Shown here one piece after another: positions 9,035 through 17,122 of a stretch of DNA of 64,000 nt; position 1 is the first letter of the stretch, and the number at the start of each line of letters is the position of its first letter. The DNA comes from Amycolatopsis viridis (GTDB lineage: Bacteria; Actinomycetota; Actinomycetes; Mycobacteriales; Pseudonocardiaceae). The stretch covers positions 2,046,001 through 2,110,000 of the forward strand of contig NZ_JAANOU010000001.1 of the NCBI RefSeq assembly GCF_011758765.1. The letters run 5' to 3'. The position numbers and the translations under genes are program-made. The notes beneath the pieces were generated by a model. That model was not told where the DNA came from. It saw only the letters and a list, made by a program, of their open reading frames with translations, and searched no databases.

Positions 9035-10645
9035 TCACCGGCCCGGGAGTTTGCCCAGCAGCCGCAACCCGGCGGTCATCCCCTTGGCCCAGGCGCTGCC
9101 CGGCACGAGCCGCGGCGGCCGTAGCCGCACGCCGCGCTGGACGGCGATCGACTGGACCTCGGTGTACTTCAGCAAACCGTCCCGGCCGTTGCGCCGTCCC
9201 ACACCGCTGGCCTTCATGCCACCCATGGGCAGCCCGACGCTGCCGAAAGTCGCCGCGTAACCCTCGTTCACGTTGACCGTTCCCGCCCGCAACCGGGACG
9301 CCACCGCCCAGCCCGCCGCGCCGCTGCCGGACCACACGCTCGCGTTGAGCCCGTACTCGGTGTCGTTCGCCCGCTCGATCGCGTCGTCCAGATCCGTGTA
9401 ACCGTAGATCGCCACGACCGGGCCGAACGTCTCCTCGCGGAACAGGGCCACGTCCTCGGTCACGTCCGTCACGATCGTGGGCTCGTAGAACAGCGGGCCG
9501 AGATCCGGGCGGGCCCGGCCGCCGGTCAGGATCGCCGCGCCCTTGGCCCGCGCGTCCTCGACGTGCGCGCTCACCGCCGCCAGCTGGGCCGTGCTGGTCA
9601 GCGACCCCATGTCGGCGCCGAACCCGAGCTCGGCGCCCAGCCGCAGCGCCTGCGTCTTCGTCACGAACGCCCGGGTGAACTCCTCGCGGACGTTCTCGTG
9701 CACGTAGATCCGCTCGACCGACACGCACAGCTGCCCCGCTGACGAGAAGCACGCGGTGACGGCGCCCGCCGCGGCCTTGGCGACGTTCGCGTCCGGCAGG
9801 ACGATCATCGGGTTCTTGCCGCCCAGCTCCAGCGAGTACCCGGTCAGCCGCTTCGCGATCTTCTCCGCCAGCACCTTGCCCGTCGGCGTCGACCCGGTGA
9901 AGCACAGGTAGTCCGACTCCTCGGCGATCGCGTCGCCGATCCGGGAGCCCCGGCCGAGCACGATGCGCCACACCCCCGCGGGCAGCCCGGCCTCCTCGGC
10001 CAGCTCGTGCAGCCACAGCGCGGACAGCGCCGTCTGGTTGTCGGGTTTCTGCACGACCGCGTTGCCGGCGGCGAGCGCGGGCAGCACGTCCATGGCGGTC
10101 AGCGCGAGGGGGTAGTTCCACGGCGAGATCACCGCGACGACGCCCTTCGGGTGACGGATCTCGCCCGCCTTCGTCGCCACCGGGATGACCCCCGCCGCCC
10201 GGCGCGCACCGAGGAACTTCGCGCTGTGCCTGCCGTAGTAGCCCGCCACCAGAGCGGTGGCGCTGACCTCGTCGAACGCGTCGATGCGGGCCTTGCCGGC
10301 CTCGACCTGCACCAGGTTCAGGATCTCTTCCTGGCGGCCGAGGATGAGTTCGCCCAGCCGCCGGAGCACCCGCTGCCGTTCGGTCACCGGGCGCGCCGAC
10401 CACGCCCGCTGCGCGGCACGCGCGCGGGCGAACACCGCGCGGACGTCGGGATCGGTGGCCTGCGGCAACGTCACTGTTGGCAGCCCGGTGAACGGCGCGG
10501 TCACCTCGACCGGGGCGGAGTCCTGCCCGCCTTCGGCGCGGCGGGCGAGCTGCGCGGCCCGGGCGGCGGTGGGTGCGCCGGCGATCCCGCCGACCGTGGC
10601 CGGCCCTGTCGAAGCCTCGCCCGTGCTCGCCGTGGTGCTGGTCAT
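9035..10645 (-). CDS. gabD2: succinate-semialdehyde dehydrogenase, GabD2 type
   Basis: NAD(P)-dependent aldehyde dehydrogenase, 536 residues, closest in feel to the mycobacterial GabD2 group that oxidises succinic semialdehyde to succinate. Visible landmarks are the ISPWNYPLALTAMDVLPALAAGN cofactor segment (given here only as its family name region near residue 170), FTGSTPTGK, the general base Glu at about 273 in LELGGKNP, and the catalytic Cys at about 307 in AGQLCVSVERIY. A Pro/Ala-rich 40-residue N-terminal extension precedes the domain. GGAGGG lies ahead of the ATG. A palindromic operator sits about 45 bases upstream. The exact aldehyde is inferred. Confidence 0.8.
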   Translation of the reverse strand: MTSTTASTGEASTGPATVGGIAGAPTAARAAQLARRAEGGQDSAPVEVTAPFTGLPTVTLPQATDPDVRAVFARARAAQRAWSARPVTERQRVLRRLGELILGRQEEILNLVQVEAGKARIDAFDEVSATALVAGYYGRHSAKFLGARRAAGVIPVATKAGEIRHPKGVVAVISPWNYPLALTAMDVLPALAAGNAVVQKPDNQTALSALWLHELAEEAGLPAGVWRIVLGRGSRIGDAIAEESDYLCFTGSTPTGKVLAEKIAKRLTGYSLELGGKNPMIVLPDANVAKAAAGAVTACFSSAGQLCVSVERIYVHENVREEFTRAFVTKTQALRLGAELGFGADMGSLTSTAQLAAVSAHVEDARAKGAAILTGGRARPDLGPLFYEPTIVTDVTEDVALFREETFGPVVAIYGYTDLDDAIERANDTEYGLNASVWSGSGAAGWAVASRLRAGTVNVNEGYAATFGSVGLPMGGMKASGVGRRNGRDGLLKYTEVQSIAVQRGVRLRPPRLVPGSAWAKGMTAGLRLLGKLPGR

Positions 10646-10688
10646 CGGCCCTCCTGACGCTGGTCGGCAACGTTACCGGCGAGTACAG

Positions 10689-10703
10689 CATACCGGCGGT
10701 ATG
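10689..10703. promoter_or_regulatory. palindromic operator upstream of gabD2
   Basis: CATACCG-G-CGGTATG is a perfect inverted repeat with 7-base arms and a one-base centre, 44 bases upstream of the gabD2 ATG. Its shape fits a dimeric TetR/GntR-type repressor site. The cognate regulator is not identified. Confidence 0.5.
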
Positions 10704-10818
10704 GCCGTCTGCCATTCCCGTTCGCAAACGTCATGGCCGGTAGCTGCCCCCGTCTCCCTGGAGAGTGGCCGGCCCGGGCGAGGGCCGGACCGGCCACTCG
10801 GCCCCCCGCACCCGACCA

Positions 10819-11025
10819 CCGACCTCACCGCCCGGACCAGCCAACTCACCGCCCCAACCAGCGAACACGCCGCCCGGACCGGCGAACACGCCGCCCGGAC
10901 CGGCCAACACGCCGGACGCTGGCGTGTTGGCCGCTCGGCGCGCCGTGTTTGCTGTTGTGGGCGGCGTGTATGCCGCTCGTGGTGGCGTGTTTGCCGCTTG
11001 AGGTGGTGTGTTGGCCGGTCGGGTG
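10819..11025. repeat. 21-bp repeat array, locus 1 (inverted double array)
   Basis: Ten units of exactly 21 bp. Units from 10819 to 10923 read with core AACACGCC on the plus strand (the two best are identical, 10861-10881 and 10882-10902). Units from 10921 to 11025 read with the opposite core GGCGTGTT. The two arrays point at each other and meet at a perfect hairpin. The outer units are more diverged. The array fills most of the gap between gabD2 and the tetR stop. The same unit recurs at 17018-17122 and 61821-62009. I do not recognise a named repeat family. Confidence 0.85.
10901..10933. repeat. hairpin at the centre of repeat locus 1
   Basis: 13-bp perfect stem (10901-10913 with 10921-10933, arm CGGCCAACACGCC) around a 7-base loop, formed where the two opposed 21-bp arrays meet. 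It could act as a terminator for the minus-strand tetR transcript. Confidence 0.75.
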
Positions 11026-11068
11026 CGGGAGGGGGCGCTCCCGCGGGGCGGTGAGGGGTTGCGTCCGC

Positions 11069-11671
11069 TCACGCGCCCCGGTAGGCGGCCAGCGCCAGCC
11101 GCTTCCACTCCTCGAGCAGCTGCTTGCGCCGCGCGGGTGCGCCGCCCAGTTCGGCGTCCAGCGCCAGCCCGCGGGTGAAGTTCACCGTCAGCCAGAACAG
11201 CGTCTCCAGCCGTTCGCGGGGCAGCTCCGGCGCGAGCGTGCGGATCTGCGTGAGCGTCTCCCGCCCCAGCGCCCGGTCGACGGGGCGGATGGCGGCGCGC
11301 AGTGCGGGGTCGGTGCGGGCGGCGATCCACAGCTCCGTCGCCGCCGTCGCCAGCGTTCCGGAGTATCCCGCCCACAACAGGTCGATCGCCGTGGGGATGG
11401 CCGCCTCACCCCGCGGCAGATCCGCGAACGACGCCGACAGCGCCGCCATCCGCCGTGTCGTCAGGTGGGCCACGGCGGAGGCCATCAGGTCGGCCTTGTC
11501 GGCGAAGTGGTGCTGCGCCGCGCCCTTCGACACTCCGGCCCTGGCGCAGATCTCCTGCACCGACGTGCGCGCGTAGCCCAGTTCGACCAGGCACTCGATG
11601 GTCGCGTCGAGCAGGGCCGTCCGGGTCTGCTCCCGGCGCTCGGCCTGGGTGCGGTGCCGCCGCGCAGTCAC
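11069..11671 (-). CDS. TetR-family transcriptional regulator
   Basis: A 200-residue TetR repressor with the DNA-binding domain at about residues 10-60 (TRTALLDATIECLVELGYARTSVQEI, then ARAGVSKGAAQHHFADKADLM) and a helical ligand-binding C-terminal domain. It starts with GTG behind GGGAGGCAAC. It is divergent from the acyl-CoA dehydrogenase/CoA-transferase operon at 11762 with 90 bases between, so it probably represses that operon and responds to an acyl-CoA or related ligand. This link is inferred from layout. Confidence 0.88.
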   Translation of the reverse strand: MTARRHRTQAERREQTRTALLDATIECLVELGYARTSVQEICARAGVSKGAAQHHFADKADLMASAVAHLTTRRMAALSASFADLPRGEAAIPTAIDLLWAGYSGTLATAATELWIAARTDPALRAAIRPVDRALGRETLTQIRTLAPELPRERLETLFWLTVNFTRGLALDAELGGAPARRKQLLEEWKRLALAAYRGA

Positions 11672-11702
11672 GTTGCCTCCCTTTACCGGCGAACCCGCCG
11701 GA

Positions 11703-11730
11703 TGTACATTCCAGTGATAACTTACATTCC
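11703..11730. promoter_or_regulatory. candidate TetR operator with direct repeat TACATTCC
   Basis: TACATTCC occurs twice, at 11705-11712 and 11723-11730, 18 bp apart, and the first copy overlaps the palindrome ATGTACAT (11702-11709). It is the only clear repeated element in the 90-base divergent gap between tetR and the acyl-CoA dehydrogenase gene, and is noticeably AT-richer than the flanks. Confidence 0.45.
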
Positions 11731-11761
11731 GAACGTCATGTTTTTCGGCTGGAGGTCACCG

Positions 11762-12907
11762 ATGCCGCTGCCCGCACCGAGGAGTTCCTGGGCGCAGGAC
11801 CTGGGCGAGTTCCGCGAGCTGGCTCGCGCGTTCTGCCAGAAGGAGCTCGCGCCGAACCAGGAGCGGTGGGCCGAGGACAAGCACGTCGACCGCGAGCTGT
11901 GGACCAAGGCCGGTGAGGTCGGCCTGCTCGCGATCTCCATCCCCGAGGAGTACGGCGGCGGTGGCGGCACCTTCGCCCACGAGGCGGTCCTCTACGAGGA
12001 GCAGGCCCGCAGTGGCGACGGCGCTTGGGGCGTGTCCGTGCACAACGGGATTGTGGCGCACTACCTGCTCAACTACGCCACCGAGGAGAAGAAGAAGGAG
12101 TGGCTGCCCAAGCTCGCCAGCGGCGAGTGGGTCGGCGCGATCGGCATGACCGAGCCGGGCACCGGCTCCGACCTCCAGGGCATCAAGACCCGCGCGGTGC
12201 GCGAGGGCGACGAGTACGTCATCAACGGCGCCAAGACGTTCATCAGCAACGGCGGCATGGCCGACCTCGTCGTGCTGGCCTGCAAGACCGATCCGGACGC
12301 GGGCGCGGCCGGTGTGTCGCTGATCGTCGTGGAGACGCACCGCGCGGGCTTCCGCCGCGGCCGGGTGCTGGACAAGGTCGGCCTCAAGGGCCAGGACACC
12401 GCCGAGCTGTTCTTCGACGACGTCCGCGTGCCCGCGGCGAACCTGCTCGGCGAGGAGGGGCAGGGCTTCATCCAGATGATGGAGCAGCTCCCGCAGGAGC
12501 GGCTGATCATCGCCGTCACCGCGGTCGCCGGGATGGAGGCCGCGATCGACCTGACCATCGAGTACACCAAGGGCCGCACTGCGTTCGGCCGCCCGGTCTA
12601 CAACTTCCAGAACAGCAAGTTCAAGCTCGCGGATGCGGCCACCGAGGCGGTCGTCGCCCGCGCCTTCCTCGACCAGTGCATCGAACGGCACCTCAAGGGC
12701 GAGCTGGACGTGCAGGGCGCGGCCATGGTCAAGCTGTGGGCCACCGAGCGCGCGAACAAGGTGGTGGACGACTGCGTCCAGCTGCACGGCGGCTACGGCT
12801 ACATGACCGAGTACCCGATCGCCCGGGCGTGGACGGATCTGCGCGTCTCCCGCATCTTCGGCGGGACCAGCGAGATCATGCGCGAAGTCATTTCCCGGAC
12901 GCTGTGA
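11762..12907 (+). CDS. acyl-CoA dehydrogenase
   Basis: FAD-dependent alpha,beta-dehydrogenation of an acyl-CoA, 381 residues, normal single-domain length. It shows IGMTEPGTGSDLQGIKT (flavin/substrate loop near residue 130), FISNGGMADLVV, LPQERLIIAVTAVAGME and IFGGTSEIMREVI. The last motif has Gly where medium-chain enzymes keep the catalytic Glu, as in long-chain and isovaleryl types where the base comes from the helix near LPQERL. ATG 11762 has GGAGG seven bases upstream. Its stop codon overlaps the start of the CoA-transferase gene. Substrate is unknown; the partner gene suggests a branched or aromatic acyl-CoA. Confidence 0.9.
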   Translation: MPLPAPRSSWAQDLGEFRELARAFCQKELAPNQERWAEDKHVDRELWTKAGEVGLLAISIPEEYGGGGGTFAHEAVLYEEQARSGDGAWGVSVHNGIVAHYLLNYATEEKKKEWLPKLASGEWVGAIGMTEPGTGSDLQGIKTRAVREGDEYVINGAKTFISNGGMADLVVLACKTDPDAGAAGVSLIVVETHRAGFRRGRVLDKVGLKGQDTAELFFDDVRVPAANLLGEEGQGFIQMMEQLPQERLIIAVTAVAGMEAAIDLTIEYTKGRTAFGRPVYNFQNSKFKLADAATEAVVARAFLDQCIERHLKGELDVQGAAMVKLWATERANKVVDDCVQLHGGYGYMTEYPIARAWTDLRVSRIFGGTSEIMREVISRTL

Positions 12908-14049
12908 TGGCGGGACCACTCGCCGGACTGGCGGTCGTCGAGCTCGCCGGGCTGGCTCCGGCGCCGTTCGCCGGCACGCTGCTGGCCGACCTCGGTGCCG
13001 AGGTGGTGCGCGTCGACCGGGCCAGGCCGGGCGCTGATGTGCTGGGCGTGCCGAACGACCCGCTGACGCGTGGGCGCCGGACCATCGGGGTGGACACCAA
13101 GACCGCCGAGGGCGTCGAGGTGGTGCTGCGGCTCGCCGAGCGGTCCGACGTGTTCATCGAGGGTTTCCGGCCGGGCGTGGCCGAGCGCATGGGGCTCGGC
13201 CCGGAGCAGGTCCAGGCTCGCAATCCGCGCATCGTCTACGGCCGGGTGACCGGCTGGGGCCAGGACGGGCCGCTCGCCTCCGCGGCCGGGCACGACATCA
13301 ACTACCTCAGCCTCGCCGGTGCGCTCGAACCGGTCGGGCGCGCGGGGGAGCGGCCGGTGCCGCCGCTCAACCTGGTCGGCGACTTCGCCGGCGGCGGCAT
13401 GCTGCTGGCGCTGGGTGTCCTGGCTGCGCTGCATGAGCGCACCACTTCCGGGCGCGGGCAGGTCGTGGACGCGGCGATGGTCGACGGCGCGGCGCTGCTG
13501 ATGACCCAGCTGTTCGGGATGCGCGCGGCCGGGTTGTGGCCGAACGAGCGGGGCGGCAACCTCCTCGACGGCGGCGCACCGTTCTATGACACGTACGAGA
13601 CCGCGGACGGCAAGTACGTGGCCGTCGGCGCGATCGAGATGCGCTTCTGGGGTGATCTGGTGCGGGTGCTCGAGCTGGATCCGGCCGAGCTGCCCGCGCA
13701 CCTGGACGGGAACCAGTGGCCGCGGCTGCGGGAAATCCTGGCGGCGGCGATCGCCAGGTACACCCGGGACGAGCTGGTGGCCCGGGCCGAGGGCACGGAC
13801 GCCTGCCTGACCCCGGTGCTCAGTCCGTGGGAGGCGGCCGGGCACCCGCACAACGCGGCACGCGGCACGTTCGTCGAGATCGGCGGGGTCGTGCAGCCGG
13901 CGCCGGCGCCGCGGTTCGACCGCACCCCGCCCGGCACCCCGGAACCGCCGCACGAGAAAGGTGCCGACACCGCGGATGTCCTGGCCGAACTCGGGTATGA
14001 CTCCGACGCCCTCGCGGCGCTGCGCGCGGCGGGGGTGATCGCCTCCTGA
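12907..14049 (+). CDS. CaiB/BaiF family, alpha-methylacyl-CoA racemase-like
   Basis: A 380-residue class III CoA-transferase family protein. The N-terminus (LAGLAVVELAGLAPAPFAGTLLADLGAEVV) and the block GHDINYLSLAGAL (about residues 127-139) match alpha-methylacyl-CoA racemases, which epimerise 2-methylacyl-CoA through a His/Asp pair in this region, better than true transferases. It overlaps the dehydrogenase stop (TGATG), so the two are translationally coupled. The pairing fits branched-chain or steroid side-chain beta-oxidation, but there is no KstR box nearby. A transferase role cannot be ruled out. Confidence 0.82.
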   Translation: MAGPLAGLAVVELAGLAPAPFAGTLLADLGAEVVRVDRARPGADVLGVPNDPLTRGRRTIGVDTKTAEGVEVVLRLAERSDVFIEGFRPGVAERMGLGPEQVQARNPRIVYGRVTGWGQDGPLASAAGHDINYLSLAGALEPVGRAGERPVPPLNLVGDFAGGGMLLALGVLAALHERTTSGRGQVVDAAMVDGAALLMTQLFGMRAAGLWPNERGGNLLDGGAPFYDTYETADGKYVAVGAIEMRFWGDLVRVLELDPAELPAHLDGNQWPRLREILAAAIARYTRDELVARAEGTDACLTPVLSPWEAAGHPHNAARGTFVEIGGVVQPAPAPRFDRTPPGTPEPPHEKGADTADVLAELGYDSDALAALRAAGVIAS

Positions 14050-14235
14050 CGCGGAGCGGACGGATCGTTTAGAGTGGTCATCGGCCCGGGCTGGGCACGC
14101 AGGGTCACCACGTTCCGCCGTTCGTGTGAAGGGGTGTCGAAAACGTCCCGGTGACGGCAGGATTGCCGGTGATCCGGGGGCGCACGAGCCTGCGGCACGA
14201 CGCGGGCGCAGCGGAGCGAGGGGAAGGCGTAAGCC

Positions 14236-14403
14236 ATGTCGGCGAACACCAAGAAGATCGTCATCGTGGCCGTCGTCGCGCTCGTGCTCTTCTTCCTGAT
14301 CTCGCGTCCGACGCAGTCCGCCGAGGTCGTGCGCAGCGCACTGGGCTGGCTGCGCGACGGCGCGGAAGCGATCGTGACGTTCGTCCGCAGCCTCTTCTCC
14401 TGA
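14236..14403 (+). CDS. small single-pass membrane protein
   Basis: A 55-residue protein: a short basic start (MSANTKK), a transmembrane helix IVIVAVVALVLFFLI at residues 8-22, then an amphipathic tail ending FVRSLFS. The ATG follows GGGGAAGGCGTAAGCC, a usable ribosome site. A near-perfect terminator hairpin begins 11 bases after the stop, which supports it as a real transcription unit. Function unknown. It is short enough to be missed by ordinary gene calling. Confidence 0.65.
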   Translation: MSANTKKIVIVAVVALVLFFLISRPTQSAEVVRSALGWLRDGAEAIVTFVRSLFS

Positions 14404-14413
14404 CCCCATCCGG

Positions 14414-14450
14414 CCACGGCCGGCACCGTCGTGTGCGGTGCCGGCCGTGG
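14414..14450 (+). terminator. terminator after the small membrane gene
   Basis: Perfect 15-bp stem (14414-14428 with 14436-14450, arm starting CCACGGCCGGCACC) with a 7-base loop. No U-tract follows. The remaining 255 bases up to the next start at 14706 are AT-richer and hold no gene that I can support. Confidence 0.7.
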
Positions 14451-14705
14451 CTGTGCGCGCGTTCGCGAGCGCTACCGAGAGTCACGAAGATTGGCATCAG
14501 AGGGCATTGTTCGACCATCCGGGTGGATTGGTGTGATTAACGTGCTGGTCGCTGAATTCCTTGCCCCGAACCTCTGGCGCGGCAGGCCGGATTCGCCCTA
14601 CGGTGCTCACATTGCGTGACCAGCCGGTTCTTCCCGGCGAAACGGTCAATCGCTTCGATCATCGCCGTTCGACGGTGGCTTTCAGTGGGGCACGAGGAGG
14701 CAGGG

Positions 14706-15188
14706 ATGACCGGAGATCCCGGAGTGGATGCGGTGATTGCGCAGTGGGCGGCCGAGCTCGAGCGCACGCCCGAGGAGATGGAGGCCGACCGGATCGCCTC
14801 CGCCTGGCTCGCCGAACTGCCCCAGCAACCACCAGGGATCCCCGGCCAGCGCGCTCGCACCGGCACGCGCACCTGGAAGCCGGTCGAGTCGGCCGACCCG
14901 GACTACCTCGACGCCATGCGGGAGCGCCTGCCCGGGGTGCCGCTGGACCTGCTGGTCGCCGCCGCGGGGTGGTGGCAGATGGTCGGTGACATCGCGGAGG
15001 CGAAGGCGTGGTGGGACGCCGGCATCAGCCCGCTGGACCAGCGCGCGCTCGACTACCGGTCCGCCGGGCTCACCCCCTCCGACCTGTCCCGCCGCCTGGG
15101 CCCGATGACGGTCCTGCAGCACCTGCGCCGCGGCAGCGCCCCGGCCTGGTGCGTGGCGCGGCTCGCCCGGCAGCAGCGCGCCGGCTGA
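14706..15188 (+). CDS. hypothetical protein
   Basis: A 160-residue soluble protein I do not recognise. It is acidic at the N-terminus (IAQWAAELERTPEEMEADRIAS), has several tryptophans in the centre (TRTWKPVE, AAGWWQMVGD, KAWWDAG) and a basic C-terminus. ATG 14706 follows GAGGAGGCAGG. No signal peptide, cysteine motif or membrane segment is seen. It stands alone before the transglycosylase gene. Confidence 0.65.
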   Translation: MTGDPGVDAVIAQWAAELERTPEEMEADRIASAWLAELPQQPPGIPGQRARTGTRTWKPVESADPDYLDAMRERLPGVPLDLLVAAAGWWQMVGDIAEAKAWWDAGISPLDQRALDYRSAGLTPSDLSRRLGPMTVLQHLRRGSAPAWCVARLARQQRAG

Positions 15189-15309
15189 CCGTCGCGTAAC
15201 GTCGGCGACCGCCGCCTCGTTGGTCAGGCAGGGCTTCGCGCCCGCTTGACACCGGCGCACCTATCGTCGGCGCGGCGGGGCGGGCGCACGTCGCTGGGAG
15301 GCAAGGTTC

Positions 15310-16218
15310 TTGGACACGGGGCAGATCGAGCACGACCCTGCGGACGTGTCCACCGAGGACGACGGCATCGCGGGGGACACGCGGCCCGCCCGGCGGCGGG
15401 CCGTCCCGCCGGTGCTCGGCCGGGTCGCGGTCGTGGTGGTGGTGCTGGCCGCGGCGGTCGGCGGGATCTGGGCGACCAGCACGGTCACCCGCCCCGGCCA
15501 CACGCCGACCACCACCGAGATCCCGGACCTGGACAACCTCGCGGCCTCGGTCGAACCCGGCACGGCGGTCCCGGTCAACGCGACCGTCGAGGGCACGCCG
15601 GTGGCGGAGACACGGCCGCCCCAGCAGGCGCAGCAGCAACAGCACAGCGCCGGCGGGCCGGACCTGCTGTCGCGGTGGGCGGACAAGGTCGCCGACGTCA
15701 CCGGTGTCCCGGCCCGCGCGCTCGTCGCGTACGGCAACGCCGAACTGGAGATGCGGGCCACCCAGCCGAAATGCCGGCTGTCCTGGGCCACGCTCGCCGG
15801 GATCGGCCGGATCGAGTCCAACCACGGCCAGTACGGCGGTGCCGTCTTGCAGGCCAGTGGGCTGCCGTCGAAGCCGATCGTCGGCGTGCCGCTGGACGGC
15901 TCGCCGGGTGTCCGGGCCATCGGCGACACCGACGGCGGCCGGTTCGACGGCGACCCGGTCTACGACCGGGCGGTCGGGCCGATGCAGTTCCTGCCCGGCA
16001 CGTGGGCGCGCTACGGCGGCGGGTACAACCCGCAGCAGATCGACGCGGCCGCGCTCGCCGCCGCGAAGTACCTGTGCGCCGGCGGCCGGGACATGGCCAC
16101 CGCGAGCGGCTGGTGGTCGGGAATCCTGTCCTACAACAACTCCGTGGACTACGGGCAGAAGGTGTTCGCCCTGGCCGACGCCTACGCCAAGGCCGCCCAG
16201 GTCGTCAAGGTCTCCTGA
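15310..16218 (+). CDS. membrane-anchored lytic transglycosylase-like protein
   Basis: A 302-residue envelope protein. Residues 1-32 are cytoplasmic, followed by one transmembrane helix (about 37-55, VLGRVAVVVVVLAAAVGGIW), a Thr/Pro/Gln-rich linker (60-115), and a transglycosylase domain of the MltB/SLT_2 type. The domain contains GIGRIESNHGQYGG with the likely catalytic Glu at about 165, AVGPMQFLPGTWARYG and ILSYNNSVDYGQKV. It should cleave peptidoglycan glycan strands outside the membrane. The start is a TTG behind GGGAGGCAAGG; no ATG or GTG fits. TATCGT about 45 bases upstream may be its -10. Confidence 0.85.
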   Translation: MDTGQIEHDPADVSTEDDGIAGDTRPARRRAVPPVLGRVAVVVVVLAAAVGGIWATSTVTRPGHTPTTTEIPDLDNLAASVEPGTAVPVNATVEGTPVAETRPPQQAQQQQHSAGGPDLLSRWADKVADVTGVPARALVAYGNAELEMRATQPKCRLSWATLAGIGRIESNHGQYGGAVLQASGLPSKPIVGVPLDGSPGVRAIGDTDGGRFDGDPVYDRAVGPMQFLPGTWARYGGGYNPQQIDAAALAAAKYLCAGGRDMATASGWWSGILSYNNSVDYGQKVFALADAYAKAAQVVKVS

Positions 16219-16229
16219 CCCGCGGGTGC

Positions 16230-16235
16230 TAGCGT
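16230..16235 (+). promoter_or_regulatory. -10 box for the 16242 gene
   Basis: TAGCGT ends six bases before GTG 16242, the leaderless spacing, and no ribosome site is present. Confidence 0.45.
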
Positions 16236-16241
16236 CGTGGT

Positions 16242-16637
16242 GTGCCCACGAAGCTGTTCACGCCCCGGCGGATCGCGATCGGCGCGCTGTGCGTCGCCGC
16301 GTTCGCGGTGTGCTGTGGACTGGCGTGGTGGCAGTGGAACCGGTTCGAGTCGGCGAGCGGTACCTTCCAGAACCTGGGTTACGTGTTGCAGTGGCCGCTG
16401 TTCGGGGTGTTCCCGGCGTTCATGGTGTGGCGGATCATGCGGCTGCGCCGCGAGGCCGCCGAGCAGGACGCGGCGCAGCCGGAGCAGGCCCGCGCCGAGC
16501 GGGGTCCCGCGGCCGCGGTGCCGGCGGCTCGGGTGCCCGTGATGCGGCAGGCCGTGCCCGACGAGCCCGACGACGAGCTCGCCGCCTACAACCGGTACCT
16601 GGCCGAGCTGCACGCTCGGGACCAGCGCGAGAGTTAG
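16242..16637 (+). CDS. two-helix membrane protein, function unknown
   Basis: A 131-residue protein with two transmembrane helices (about residues 9-28 and 43-65) and a cytoplasmic, Ala/Glu/Pro-rich tail ending AAYNRYLAELHARD. It lies 14 bases ahead of the DUF3817 gene on the same strand, an arrangement common in actinomycetes, so the two probably work together at the membrane. No enzymatic motif is seen. Confidence 0.75.
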   Translation: MPTKLFTPRRIAIGALCVAAFAVCCGLAWWQWNRFESASGTFQNLGYVLQWPLFGVFPAFMVWRIMRLRREAAEQDAAQPEQARAERGPAAAVPAARVPVMRQAVPDEPDDELAAYNRYLAELHARDQRES

Positions 16638-16651
16638 GAAGGCAGACTGCG

Positions 16652-17008
16652 ATGGTGGACACGGACGAACGCGCCGGCGCCCCGGCCGCGAAGGCCGGCC
16701 CGGCGCTGCGGGGGCCGCTGCTGCGGTACCGCGTGCTGGCCTACGCCACCGGCGTGGCGCTGCTGCTGCTGACGGCGGCGTTCATCCTCAAGTACGGGTT
16801 CGACTCGGCCGGCATGATGAGCTGGGCCGGCGTCACCCACGGCGTGTTCTACATGGTCTACCTGGTGCTGGCGGTCGACCTGGCGCTCAAGGCGCGGTGG
16901 TCGATCAAGGGGACGGTCCTCGTGCTGCTGGCGGGCACCATCCCGTTCCTGTCCTTCGTCGCCGAGCGCGCCGTCACGCACCGCGTGCAGGCGGGCCGCA
17001 AGCTCTGA
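16652..17008 (+). CDS. DUF3817 membrane protein
   Basis: A 118-residue DUF3817 (TIGR03954) protein with three transmembrane helices after a 25-residue cytoplasmic start: YRVLAYATGVALLLLTAAF, WAGVTHGVFYMVYLVLAVDL and TVLVLLAGTIPFLSFVAE, the last followed by RAVTHRV. These WxGxxHG and PFLSF elements define the family. ATG 16652 follows AGGAAGGCAG. Co-transcribed with the preceding two-helix protein. Function unknown. Confidence 0.85.
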   Translation: MVDTDERAGAPAAKAGPALRGPLLRYRVLAYATGVALLLLTAAFILKYGFDSAGMMSWAGVTHGVFYMVYLVLAVDLALKARWSIKGTVLVLLAGTIPFLSFVAERAVTHRVQAGRKL

Positions 17009-17017
17009 CGCCGAGCG

Positions 17018-17122
17018 GCCAGCCCACCGCCCGGAGCGGCCGACACGCTACCCGGAGCGGCCGACACGCTGCCGGGAGCGGTGAACACGCCGCCGGGAGT
17101 GGCCAACACGCCGGCCGCTCAG
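17018..17122. repeat. 21-bp repeat array, locus 2
   Basis: Five head-to-tail units of exactly 21 bp (17018, 17039, 17060, 17081, 17102) with core GCCGACACGCT or GCCAACACGCC followed by a CCGGGAG-type spacer. Same family as loci 10819-11025 and 61821-62009. The last unit runs over the speE stop codon at 17119-17121. It lies between convergent genes, so it may end one or both transcripts. Confidence 0.85.

Noticed and set aside
10819-11025. CRISPR array
   Set aside because: Units are contiguous 21-bp repeats without unique spacers, and no cas genes are near.
10731-11375. Minus-strand frame encoding heptads over repeat locus 1
   Set aside because: Reads through the repeat and antisense frames of tetR; no start signal. 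DNA repeat is the simpler explanation.
10733-11761. Long N-terminal extension of the acyl-CoA dehydrogenase frame
   Set aside because: The open frame extends 1 kb upstream through the 21-bp repeats and opposite tetR, but family start and GGAGG place the gene start at 11762.
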